Assembly (NCBI RefSeq): GCF_004216555.1
Contig: NZ_SGWQ01000004.1
Location: 372,001-436,000, forward strand
Direction of reading: 5' to 3'
From: Herbihabitans rhizosphaerae
GTDB taxonomy: Bacteria > Actinomycetota > Actinomycetes > Mycobacteriales > Pseudonocardiaceae
Length of the DNA: 64,000 nucleotides
A program made the position numbers and the translations under genes. Position 1 is the stretch's first letter; each line of letters begins with the position of its first letter. Below are positions 16,913-24,112 of the stretch, piece after piece. The notes below the pieces were generated by a model. The model was not told the origin of the DNA. It did not search any database and saw nothing but the letters and a program-made list of their open reading frames with translations.

Positions 16913-18031
16913 TCAGATGCCGAGCGTCGCGCAGACGCCGGCCAGTTCGCCGCCGCAGATGTCGGCCGGCTTCACGTAGCCCTCGTCCACGACGACCTTC
17001 ACCTCCGCCTTGGTGATCGGCCGAGGCTCCAGCAGTACGGACGGCACCATACGGTTCGCCTTGGGGTCGTTGACACCCCCGACGGCCAGTGCCTTCGCGG
17101 CGTCCTTGTCGTTGCGGGACAGCGCGGCGGCCAGCTTGGCGGTCGCCTCCGCCTCCTGCTTGATCGGCTTGAACACGGTCATGTACTGGTCGCCGCGCAG
17201 CACGGCCATCAGCCCGTCCTGGGTGGCGTCCTGTCCGACGACCGGCACCCTGCCGTTGAGCCGGTTCTTGCGCAGCACGGTGATCACCGCGCCGGCCAGG
17301 CCGTCGTTGGCCGCGACCACGCCGTCCACCTTGCCGCCGTTGCCGGTGAGGATCTGCTCGAAGGTGGTGCCGCCCTTCTGGTTGTCCCAGCCGTCGATCG
17401 GCTGGCTGCGCACCAGCTTGAGCGTGCCGTTGTCGTAAAGCGGCTGCAGCACGTTGCGCTGGCCGCGGTGGAACAGGGTGGCGTTGTTGTCGGTCGGACC
17501 GCCCTCGATCTCGACCACCTGTGCCGCGGGCTTGGCCTTCAGCGCCTCGGCCATGCCTTTGCCCTGCAACTCGCCGACCTTCACGTTGTCGAAGGACACG
17601 TAGTAGTCCGAGCTGCCGCCGACGTTGAGCCGGTCGTAGTCGATCACCGGGATGCCGCGCGCCTTGGCCTTGGCCGCGACCTGGGCGCCGACCTCGCCGT
17701 TGATCGCGGCGATCACCAGCACCTTCACGCCGCGGCTGATCATCGTGTCGGCCAGCGAGCTGAACTTCTGCACGTCGCCCTGCGCGTTCTGCACGTCCGG
17801 GTCGAGGCCGGCGTCGCGCATGGCCTTCTCCAGGATCGGCTTGTCGAAGCTCTCCCAGCGCGCGGACGTGGCCGTCTCCGGAAGGATCACGCCGACCTTG
17901 GCGCCGCCGTTGGAGCCGCTGCCCGCCGGTTGCTGTGCCGGCTCGTTGCTGGTCTCGTTCGCTCCGCACGCGGTGAGCGCGAGGCACGCACCCAGTCCTG
18001 TCGCGAGGGCCGACAACCTGTTCCGCCGCAT
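16913..18031 (-). CDS. xylF: xylose-type sugar-binding lipoprotein
   Basis: 372 residues. Lipobox LTAC with Cys at about residue 22 shows a lipid-anchored extracellular protein. The body is a periplasmic-binding-protein type I fold of the XylF group: KVGVILPETATSARWESFD, IPVIDYDRLNVGGSSDYYVS, and VAANDGLAGAVITVLRKN followed by VVGQDATQDGL. It is the first gene of the operon and is preceded by a perfect dyad that likely binds the ROK repressor at the end of the operon. Confidence 0.9.
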   Translation of the reverse strand: MRRNRLSALATGLGACLALTACGANETSNEPAQQPAGSGSNGGAKVGVILPETATSARWESFDKPILEKAMRDAGLDPDVQNAQGDVQKFSSLADTMISRGVKVLVIAAINGEVGAQVAAKAKARGIPVIDYDRLNVGGSSDYYVSFDNVKVGELQGKGMAEALKAKPAAQVVEIEGGPTDNNATLFHRGQRNVLQPLYDNGTLKLVRSQPIDGWDNQKGGTTFEQILTGNGGKVDGVVAANDGLAGAVITVLRKNRLNGRVPVVGQDATQDGLMAVLRGDQYMTVFKPIKQEAEATAKLAAALSRNDKDAAKALAVGGVNDPKANRMVPSVLLEPRPITKAEVKVVVDEGYVKPADICGGELAGVCATLGI

Positions 18032-18055
18032 CCGCGCACCCCTTTCCAGGGAAGA

Positions 18056-18074
18056 ATGTTGTGGCGCACAACAT
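18056..18074. promoter_or_regulatory. operator dyad ATGTTGT-N5-ACAACAT
   Basis: Perfect 7-5-7 inverted repeat, spacer GGCGC, 25 bases upstream of the xylF-like start. It matches the dyad at 12017-12037 in both arms and spacer length, and the spacers share GGC. It is the likely site of the ROK repressor of this operon. Confidence 0.65.
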
Positions 18075-18151
18075 ATGTCACGGCACGGTGGTGCGGAAGC
18101 GGTCTGATTCGATACAGAAGCGGGTTATGGACACGGTTGCGCAACGCCGCG

Positions 18152-18748
18152 TTAACCGGGCTCGGCTCCCAAGGCGCGCAGCACGGTGTCGGTGACCCGG
18201 TCGAGGTAGTCCGGCTCGACCGGCGCCTGGCGCACCACCATCCGCCAGTAGACGAGCGCGGCCAGCAGGTCCCGGGCCATCTCCAGGTCGGTCTCGGCGG
18301 GCAGTTCGCCGCGCGCCATCGCGCGTTCCAGCTTCACCCGTGCCAGTGCTCGCCGGGGTTCGCCGATGGTGGTCGCGATGGCCTCGGCGAGTTCGGGCGT
18401 GCGGGTGGCCTCCGCGACCAGGTCCGGGATGATCCGGGAGAACGGCGGTTCGGCGAGCCACGCGGCGACGCCGGCCACGGTGGCGCGGACGTCCCCGCGC
18501 AGCGTGCCGGTGTCCTCGTCGTCCGCCAGGGGCACGCTGATCTCGGCGAGCACGGCGAGCACCATCTCTCGCTTGGTGGGCCACCGGCGGTACAGGGCGC
18601 TCTTGCCCGCGCCCGCGCGCTTGGCCACGCCCTCCATGGACAGCCGCGCGTAACCGCGCTCCACCAGTTCGGCCAGCACGGCGTCGGTGATGGCGGTGGT
18701 GATGCCGGGCCGCAGCACGGCCGCGCCGGACGGTGCACGACGGTTCAT
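18152..18748 (-). CDS. TetR-family transcriptional regulator
   Basis: 198 residues. HTH at residues about 15-60 (TDAVLAELVERGYARLSMEG, then VAKRAGAGKSALYRRWPTKR) followed by an all-helical domain with TetR_C-type features. It is divergent from a SnoaL-like/NmrA-like gene pair, and the 90-base gap holds two dyads, so it probably represses both itself and the pair. Ligand unknown. Confidence 0.9.
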   Translation of the reverse strand: MNRRAPSGAAVLRPGITTAITDAVLAELVERGYARLSMEGVAKRAGAGKSALYRRWPTKREMVLAVLAEISVPLADDEDTGTLRGDVRATVAGVAAWLAEPPFSRIIPDLVAEATRTPELAEAIATTIGEPRRALARVKLERAMARGELPAETDLEMARDLLAALVYWRMVVRQAPVEPDYLDRVTDTVLRALGAEPG

Positions 18749-18773
18749 GCGAGCAGTCTAGCCGATGGACGAT

Positions 18774-18821
18774 ACGGTACCGTCCGGCGTAAGTTGGACG
18801 GGACGACACCGTCTCGTCCAA
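18774..18821. promoter_or_regulatory. two dyads in the TetR/SnoaL divergent promoter region
   Basis: ACGGTACCGT (18774-18783) is a perfect 10-base palindrome. 18794-18821 is a 28-base near-perfect dyad, TTGGACG...CGTCCAA, with pairing through most of its interior. Both lie between the divergent TetR and SnoaL-like genes and are the best candidates for TetR sites. Confidence 0.6.
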
Positions 18822-18838
18822 TCTGAAAGGGATCACGG

Positions 18839-19252
18839 ATGACCCCGCGTGAGCTGCTCGACAAGGGCCTGGATCTGGTGCTGGCCAAGGACATGCTCGG
18901 ATTCGCCGACCTGTGGGCCGTCGACGGCACGATGGAGTTCCCGTTCGCTCCGGACGGCTGGCCCGCTCGGCTGGACGGCCGTGAGGCGGTGCGCGAGTAC
19001 CTCCGCGGTTACACCGACGTGTACGACGTCAAGAGCGTCACCGAGTTGACCGTGCACGAGACCACCGATCCGGAGGTGATCGTCGCCGAGATCGAAGTCG
19101 AGGGCGTGTGGGTGCGCACCGGCGAGCCCTACCGCAATCGCTACGTCTGGGTGATCACCGTGCGGGACGGGCGGATCGCCGGCTGCCGTGACTACTGGTC
19201 GCCGTCGATCGCCACTTCCGAGACCGACTTCACCGGGCGCGCCGATGCGTGA
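18839..19252 (+). CDS. SnoaL-like (NTF2-fold) protein
   Basis: 137 residues with an NTF2-like layout: an N-terminal helix (ELLDKGLDLVLAKDMLGFAD), a curved sheet with DGTMEFPFAPDGWPARLDGR, and a C-terminal WVITVRDGRIAGCRDYWSP. Proteins of this fold are often small-molecule-modifying enzymes or binding proteins. Its end overlaps the NmrA-like gene by 8 bases, so the two are coupled and probably act on related compounds. The divergent TetR gene likely controls both. Reaction unknown. Confidence 0.8.
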   Translation: MTPRELLDKGLDLVLAKDMLGFADLWAVDGTMEFPFAPDGWPARLDGREAVREYLRGYTDVYDVKSVTELTVHETTDPEVIVAEIEVEGVWVRTGEPYRNRYVWVITVRDGRIAGCRDYWSPSIATSETDFTGRADA

Positions 19253-20063
19253 GGTCCTGGTCATCGGGGCCACCGGAACGACGGGCTCGCGGGTCGCCAC
19301 CGGGCTGGCCGAGCGTGGCGTCTCCACTCGACGAGCCACCCGCACCCCTCGCGCGCCCGGCCAGGTCCGCTTCGAGTGGACCGACCCTGGCACCCACCGG
19401 CCGGCGTTGACGGGGGTCGACGCGGTCTACCTGATCGCACCGATCGGCGTGGCCGATCCGGTCCCGCTGGTCGAGCCGTTGCTGCACGAGGCGGTCGAGT
19501 CGGGCGTGCGCCGGGTCGTGCTGCTCGGCTTCTCCGCCCTCAACGAGGAAACCCCGGGGTGGGGCGCGCTGCCGGGCCTGGTGCGCACGGTGAGTCCTGA
19601 GTGGACAGTGCTGCGGCCGAGCTGGTTCATGAACAACTTCACCGGCGATCACCCTGTGGCAGACGGGGTGCGAGCCGGTGAGATCGTCACCGCCACCGGG
19701 TCGGGGCGGATCGGATTCGTCGACGCCGGGGACATCGCCGCGGTCGCGGTGCGCGCGCTGACCGACGAGCGGCCGCACGACACCGACCACCTGATCACCG
19801 GCCCGCGGGCGCTCGGCTACGACGAGGCGGCCGCGATCATCACCGAGGTCACCGGCCGGCCGGTCGCCCACCGCGCCGTCGAGGCGCGGGAACTGGTGGC
19901 GCGACTGTCGGACTATCCACCGGAGTACGCCGCCTTCCTGGCCGGGCTGGATGTCGCGATCGCCGACGGCGCCGAGGACCGGGTCACCGACACGGTGGCC
20001 CGGGTGACCGGTCGGCCGGCTCGGGACTTCCGCGCGTTCGTCAGCACGGAGCTGGCCGGCTAG
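19245..20063 (+). CDS. NmrA-like NAD(P)-binding oxidoreductase
   Basis: 272 residues from the ATG that overlaps the upstream gene by 8 bases. The Rossmann fold starts at once with VLVIGATGTTGSRVATGLAE (GxxGxxG), followed by VDAVYLIAPIGVADP and WTVLRPSWFMNNF, typical of atypical short-chain dehydrogenases of the NmrA/ergot alkaloid EasG-like group. It probably reduces a quinone or imine or senses NAD(P). Its stop shares the bases CTAG with the stop of the convergent anti-sigma gene. Confidence 0.87.
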   Translation: MREVLVIGATGTTGSRVATGLAERGVSTRRATRTPRAPGQVRFEWTDPGTHRPALTGVDAVYLIAPIGVADPVPLVEPLLHEAVESGVRRVVLLGFSALNEETPGWGALPGLVRTVSPEWTVLRPSWFMNNFTGDHPVADGVRAGEIVTATGSGRIGFVDAGDIAAVAVRALTDERPHDTDHLITGPRALGYDEAAAIITEVTGRPVAHRAVEARELVARLSDYPPEYAAFLAGLDVAIADGAEDRVTDTVARVTGRPARDFRAFVSTELAG

Positions 20064-20749
20064 ACCGGCACGCTGACGAACTTGTGGCCGTCCAGGTTCT
20101 CGATCTCCACGGCGGCCACGTCGGCCGGGGCGACCAGCGCGGAACCTTGCAGCGTGGTGCCTTCCAGCTTGGTGACCAGCCAGCTGCCGGCGTGCTGCCG
20201 CGAGCCGTCCTTGGCCACCACGACGATCCGGCACTTCTGGCCTGCGGGAATCCCGGACACTTTCACCTCGACCCGCACCCAGCCGTTGGCCGGGGTGACC
20301 GTCGAGGCGAGCCGAACGGCGCCCTCGATGCCCTCGCCGGTGCGCGCACCGGTAGGCGGGGTGGGGGCCGGCGCGGCGACCACGGGGTCGGGCGCGGTGG
20401 CGCGGCCGAGCACCACTCCGCCGCCCACCAGCGCCGCGGCGATCGCCGCCGCGGCGACGGCGAGCCCGGCGGTGCGCCGCCGCGACCGGGCGACACTCTC
20501 CGCCCGCACCTGGTGCACGGCCCGCCGGAGCAGCAGATCGCCGCCCTCGGGTGGGCCGTCGAGCAACGCCTCAGGGGGCAGTTCGTCCAGCATGGCCCGG
20601 CCCTCCCGCAGCTCGGCCAGCTCGCGCCGGCAGTCCGGGCAACGCGCGAGGTGCGCCTCCACGGCGTGCGCCTCGGCCGGGTCGAGCGCGCCGAAGGCGT
20701 AGGCGCCCAACGTGTCGGGGTCGTGTGGCCCGTTTCCTACCTGGGTCAT
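20060..20749 (-). CDS. anti-sigma factor (RskA-like)
   Basis: 229 residues, start overlapping the sigma gene stop by 4 bases (ATGA). The cytoplasmic part holds a zinc-type anti-sigma motif HAVEAHLARCPDCRRELAEL (H-x3-H-x2-C-x2-C pattern spaced as HxxxCxxC family). One membrane segment follows at about residues 95-117 (TAGLAVAAAAIAAALVGGGV), then an extracytoplasmic RskA-like domain with WVRVEVKVSGIPAGQKCRIV. It should hold the sigma factor inactive at the membrane. Confidence 0.87.
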   Translation of the reverse strand: MTQVGNGPHDPDTLGAYAFGALDPAEAHAVEAHLARCPDCRRELAELREGRAMLDELPPEALLDGPPEGGDLLLRRAVHQVRAESVARSRRRTAGLAVAAAAIAAALVGGGVVLGRATAPDPVVAAPAPTPPTGARTGEGIEGAVRLASTVTPANGWVRVEVKVSGIPAGQKCRIVVVAKDGSRQHAGSWLVTKLEGTTLQGSALVAPADVAAVEIENLDGHKFVSVPV

Positions 20750-21291
20750 CCGGTCACCCCTCTCAACGCGGGCCGCTCGTTCCTGAACGTTTGTCGCAGC
20801 GCGCGTAACGCGTGGTGCGATCGCGATTTCACGGTGCCGGTCGGAACGCCGAGGACGGCGGCCGCCTCGGCCGCCGTCCTGCCGTTCAGGTACACCTCGC
20901 GCAGCACGTCCCGGTGGCCGGGGGAGAGCTGGTCCAGCGCCTCGGCCACCATCATCGAGTTGACCACACCCTCGGCGTGATCGGACTGCACCGGCGGGCT
21001 TTGCGGCTGTTCGGCCACTTCGTGCGGCCTGGCCGCCCGTGCCCGGTACCGGTCGGTGACCAGGTTCCGGGTCACGGTCAACAGCCAGGCCCGCACCGAG
21101 CCCTTGCCGTTCACCAGCACGTCCGGGTTGCGCCACGCTCGCACCAGCGTCTCCTGTACGACGTCCTCGGCCGCGGCGCGGTCCCGGAGCAGCCGGGTCG
21201 CGTAGGCGAGCAGCGCACGCCCGTGTTCCTCGTAGAGGCCACGGATCAACGCCTCGTCGGCGTTCGCCCGCTTGCGCGTCCACCCGACCAC
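20746..21291 (-). CDS. ECF-type RNA polymerase sigma factor
   Basis: 181 residues from a GTG with AAGGAG 5 bases upstream; the longer open frame overlaps the lipoprotein gene and is rejected. Region 2 (LIRGLYEEHGRALLAYATRL, then AAAEDVVQETLVRAWRN) and region 4 (LDQLSPGHRDVLREVYLNGR, then AVLGVPTGTVKSRSHHALRA) are both present, as in the SigK/SigL-like ECF group. It forms an operon with the upstream lipoprotein and the downstream anti-sigma factor; an ECF-like promoter in front of the lipoprotein suggests it activates its own operon. Confidence 0.9.
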   Translation of the reverse strand: MVGWTRKRANADEALIRGLYEEHGRALLAYATRLLRDRAAAEDVVQETLVRAWRNPDVLVNGKGSVRAWLLTVTRNLVTDRYRARAARPHEVAEQPQSPPVQSDHAEGVVNSMMVAEALDQLSPGHRDVLREVYLNGRTAAEAAAVLGVPTGTVKSRSHHALRALRQTFRNERPALRGVTG

Positions 21292-21314
21292 GGCTGCTCC
21301 TTCGGAAAGTCGGC

Positions 21315-22247
21315 TCAGTATCCACTGCCGGCCGGCGGTGCGGTGCGGACCGGCGCGTTCGACTTGCAGCCGGCCGGCTCGATCACGAACCAGACGCCCT
21401 TCACTCCGTGCCCGGTCGCCTGCCCGGCCGCGGTGTCCTTGGCGTACCGGTACACCGGCCACCCGCCGACGGTCACCTGCTTGGTCCCGTCGCCGCGGTC
21501 CACGGTTCCCACGAGCTTGCGGTCCACCCCGGTCAACTGGACATCACCGGTGGTCAGCACCGGCGGCCAGGTCTGGGCGCACTCGCCGAAGCAGGTGGTC
21601 TTCGGCGGCTGCTTCGAGTCCTTGGTGAACATGTAGAGCGTGCGCCCGTCCTGGTCGGTCAGTGCCGGCCCGATGCCCTGGATCTGACGAGCGGTCAGCC
21701 CGGTCGCGCCCCCTTGACCGGGTTGACCGCCCGTCGTTCCCCCGGCCTTGGCTCCGGTCGGCGTGACCGCGAACCAGACGCCTCCCACGCCCTGGCCCTT
21801 GATCTCGCCGGGCGCCTTGTCCTGTGCGAACCGGTAGACCGGCCAGCCGCCGACGGTCACCTGCTTGGTGCCGTCGGACCGGGTCACGAAGCCGGCCGTG
21901 GCCCCGCCGGCGCCGGACAGGTCGACCGGCCCGTCGGCGAGCATCGGCGGCCACTTCGCCGCGCACTCGCCGTCGCAGTTGGACTTGGACGGCTCCTTGG
22001 TGTCCCCCTTGGTGTCTCGGTCGAACCGGTACAGCGTGAAGCCGTCCTGGTCGGTGAGCACCTGGCCGAGGCCGGGGAGCGTGGTGGCGGTCAACTTCGG
22101 CGCGCTGCCGGGTGCCGCCGCGACTCCCGCGTCCGCCGCCGGGGTGACCGCCGCCGGCTGGCCCTGGGTGGTCTGCCCGCACGCTCCGAGCAGTGCCAGT
22201 CCTGCTGCCGTGGTGGCCAGTGTGATCGCGAAACGCCTGCGCGACAT
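21315..22247 (-). CDS. SCO0930-like lipoprotein with two COG4315 repeats
   Basis: 310 residues. Lipobox LGAC at about residue 23 follows RRRFAITLATTAAGLALLG. Two copies of the secreted repeat of unknown function follow: the first has LTDQDGFTLYRFDRDTK, CDGECAAKWPPM and QVTVGGWPVYRFAQD; the second has LTDQDGRTLYMFTKD, CFGECAQTWPPV and QVTVGGWPVYRYAKD. Each repeat carries a Cys pair. The family is common in actinomycetes and its role is unknown; a redox or envelope-stress role is suggested by the linked ECF sigma pair. Confidence 0.88.
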   Translation of the reverse strand: MSRRRFAITLATTAAGLALLGACGQTTQGQPAAVTPAADAGVAAAPGSAPKLTATTLPGLGQVLTDQDGFTLYRFDRDTKGDTKEPSKSNCDGECAAKWPPMLADGPVDLSGAGGATAGFVTRSDGTKQVTVGGWPVYRFAQDKAPGEIKGQGVGGVWFAVTPTGAKAGGTTGGQPGQGGATGLTARQIQGIGPALTDQDGRTLYMFTKDSKQPPKTTCFGECAQTWPPVLTTGDVQLTGVDRKLVGTVDRGDGTKQVTVGGWPVYRYAKDTAAGQATGHGVKGVWFVIEPAGCKSNAPVRTAPPAGSGY

Positions 22248-22282
22248 GGGTTCTCCTCCTGTATCCGTCTGGGTTCAGCGGC

Positions 22283-22310
22283 AACACGGGCGGGTGGGCG
22301 CGGAGGGTTC
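22283..22310 (-). promoter_or_regulatory. ECF-like promoter of the lipoprotein-sigma operon
   Basis: Reading the minus strand, GAACC (-35, 22310-22306) and CGTGTT (-10, 22288-22283) are separated by 17 bases, 35 bases upstream of the lipoprotein start. This is the usual ECF promoter layout and suggests autoregulation by the sigma factor in the operon. Confidence 0.45.
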
Positions 22311-22328
22311 AAAGAAATTTCCACCCTC

Positions 22329-22357
22329 TTGACGTCCCACTCAAATCCAGGTAAACA
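22329..22357 (+). promoter_or_regulatory. sigma-70-like promoter of the PTS operon
   Basis: TTGACG and TAAACA with a 17-base spacer, 34 bases before the DeoR start. The surrounding bases are unusually AT-rich for this window (AAACAAACATAG). DeoR-type regulators normally bind short direct repeats in such a region. Confidence 0.5.
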
Positions 22358-22391
22358 AACATAGACACAGATGAAATGGCGGTAAATCCAC

Positions 22392-23153
22392 ATGTACCCA
22401 GAAGAGCGGCAGCAGCACATCGTCGACCGGGCCCGGCGGGAGGGCCGGGTGGACGTGTCGTGGCTGTCCGAGCAGCTGTCCGTGACCGGCGAGACGATCC
22501 GCCGCGACCTGTCGCTGCTGGAGCGGCACGGGCTGCTGCGCCGGGTGCACGGGGGAGCGATCCCGGTCGAGCGGCTGGGCTTCGAGCCCGCGCTGGCCGC
22601 GCGCGACGCCGTACTCATCGCCGAGAAGGACCGGATCGCCAAGGCCGCGCTGGCCGAGCTGCCCGAAGAGGGCTCGATCCTGCTGGACGCCGGGTCCACC
22701 ACCGCGCGGCTGGTCGAGATCCTGCCGGTGGACCGCCAGCTCACCGTGCTGACCAACTCCCTGCCGGGCGCCCTCTCGCTGGCCACGCGGTCCAACCTCA
22801 CCGTGCTGTTCGTCGGCGGCCGAGTGCGCGGGCGCACGCTGGCCTGTGTCGACCCGTGGGCGCTCGAATCGCTGGCGCAGAGCTATGTGGACGTCGCGTT
22901 CGTCGCCACCAACGGGATCTCCGTGCAGCGCGGGCTCACCACACCGGATCAGGCCGAGGCTGCCGTGAAGAAGGCGATGATCGCCTCCGCGCGGCGAACC
23001 GTGCTGCTCGCCGACCACACCAAGCTCAGCTCCGACCACCTGTGCCGGTTCGCCGACCTCGGCGAGATCGACACCTTCATCACCGACACCGGCGTGGACG
23101 AGCGCATCGCGGCCGAGATCGAGTCGCACGGGCCGAGAGTGGTGCGCGCATGA
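22392..23153 (+). CDS. DeoR/GlpR-family sugar regulator
   Basis: 253 residues. DeoR HTH at residues 1-57 (YPEERQQHIVDRARREGRVD, then LSEQLSVTGETIRRDLSLLE), then the sugar-phosphate isomerase-like sensor with ILLDAGSTTARLVEIL, TVLTNSLPGALSLA, and FVATNGISVQRGLTTPDQAE. Regulators of this type sense a sugar phosphate such as fructose 1-phosphate. It heads the PTS operon and its stop overlaps fruK by 4 bases. It probably represses the operon. Confidence 0.92.
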   Translation: MYPEERQQHIVDRARREGRVDVSWLSEQLSVTGETIRRDLSLLERHGLLRRVHGGAIPVERLGFEPALAARDAVLIAEKDRIAKAALAELPEEGSILLDAGSTTARLVEILPVDRQLTVLTNSLPGALSLATRSNLTVLFVGGRVRGRTLACVDPWALESLAQSYVDVAFVATNGISVQRGLTTPDQAEAAVKKAMIASARRTVLLADHTKLSSDHLCRFADLGEIDTFITDTGVDERIAAEIESHGPRVVRA

Positions 23154-24112
23154 TCGTCACCGTCACGCTCAACCCCAGCCTGGACCGCACGATGGAGATC
23201 GAGCGGCTGGTCAGGGGCGGGATCGTGCGCGCCGGTGACACCCACCTCGACCCGGGTGGCAAGGGCGTGAACGTGGCGCGGGCGCTGGCCGCGCACGGCG
23301 TGCCGACCCGCGCGGTGGTGCCGTGCGGCGGGCCGGAGGGCGACCAGCTCACCACGCTGCTGGAGGTCGAGGGCATCGACGTGTGCGCGGTGCCGGTCGC
23401 CGGCCGTACCCGGTCCAACGTCAGCCTGGTCGAGCCGGACGGCACGGTCACCAAGGTCAACGAGCCGGGCGGCGCGCTCACCAGTGACGACCTGGACGTG
23501 GTCGCGGCGGCGGCACTGAACGCGACGGCCGACGCGGAGTGGGTGGTGCTCAGCGGCAGCCTGCCGCCCGGCGTGCCGGACACGTTCTACCGCCGCCTGG
23601 TCGCGGACCTGTCCGTGCCGTTCGCCGTGGACTCCTCGGGCCCGCCGCTGGCCGAGGCGCTCGGCGCCCGGCCGGCCCTGGTCAAGCCGAATCGCGACGA
23701 GCTGGCCGAGTTCGCCGGTGCGCGGATCGACACGGTCGGGGACGCGGTGCGCGCCGCGGAGAAGATGCGCGGCGCGGGTGCGGGCACGGTGCTGGCCAGC
23801 CTCGGCGTGGACGGTGCGGTGCTGGTCGACGGCTCCGGCGCGCGCTGGGGCGAGTCGCCGGTCGACCGGGGGCGCAGCGCGGTCGGCGCGGGCGACGCGA
23901 TGCTCGCGGGATTCCTGGCGGCCGGCGCGGACGGGGAACACGCGTTGATCGAGGCGCTGGCCTGGGGTGCCGCCGCCGTCCGGCTGCCCGGCTCGCGGAT
24001 GCCGGGCCCGGGGGACGTGGAACGCGGCGCGGTGCGCCTGCACGGTGCCGCCGATCTCTCGCGGCCCCTGCGGGAGCCGCACCAACCGCACGGGATGGAG
24101 CGAGTCCGATGA
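23150..24112 (+). CDS. fruK: 1-phosphofructokinase
   Basis: 320 residues. PfkB/ribokinase fold: TVTLNPSLDRTMEIERLVRG at the start, DPGGKGVNVARALAAHG, and the C-terminal signature RSAVGAGDAMLAGFLA with the catalytic Asp in GAGDA. It should phosphorylate fructose 1-phosphate to fructose 1,6-bisphosphate. Overlaps the DeoR gene and the EIICB gene by 4 bases each. The transporter next to it is of the mannitol type, so another sugar 1-phosphate (tagatose or polyol-derived) is possible. Confidence 0.88.
   Translation: MIVTVTLNPSLDRTMEIERLVRGGIVRAGDTHLDPGGKGVNVARALAAHGVPTRAVVPCGGPEGDQLTTLLEVEGIDVCAVPVAGRTRSNVSLVEPDGTVTKVNEPGGALTSDDLDVVAAAALNATADAEWVVLSGSLPPGVPDTFYRRLVADLSVPFAVDSSGPPLAEALGARPALVKPNRDELAEFAGARIDTVGDAVRAAEKMRGAGAGTVLASLGVDGAVLVDGSGARWGESPVDRGRSAVGAGDAMLAGFLAAGADGEHALIEALAWGAAAVRLPGSRMPGPGDVERGAVRLHGAADLSRPLREPHQPHGMERVR

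Noticed and set aside
20060-21325. A 421-codon frame joining anti-sigma factor and a shadow of the sigma gene
   Set aside because: The sigma gene is clear in another frame and the anti-sigma start overlaps its stop by ATGA.
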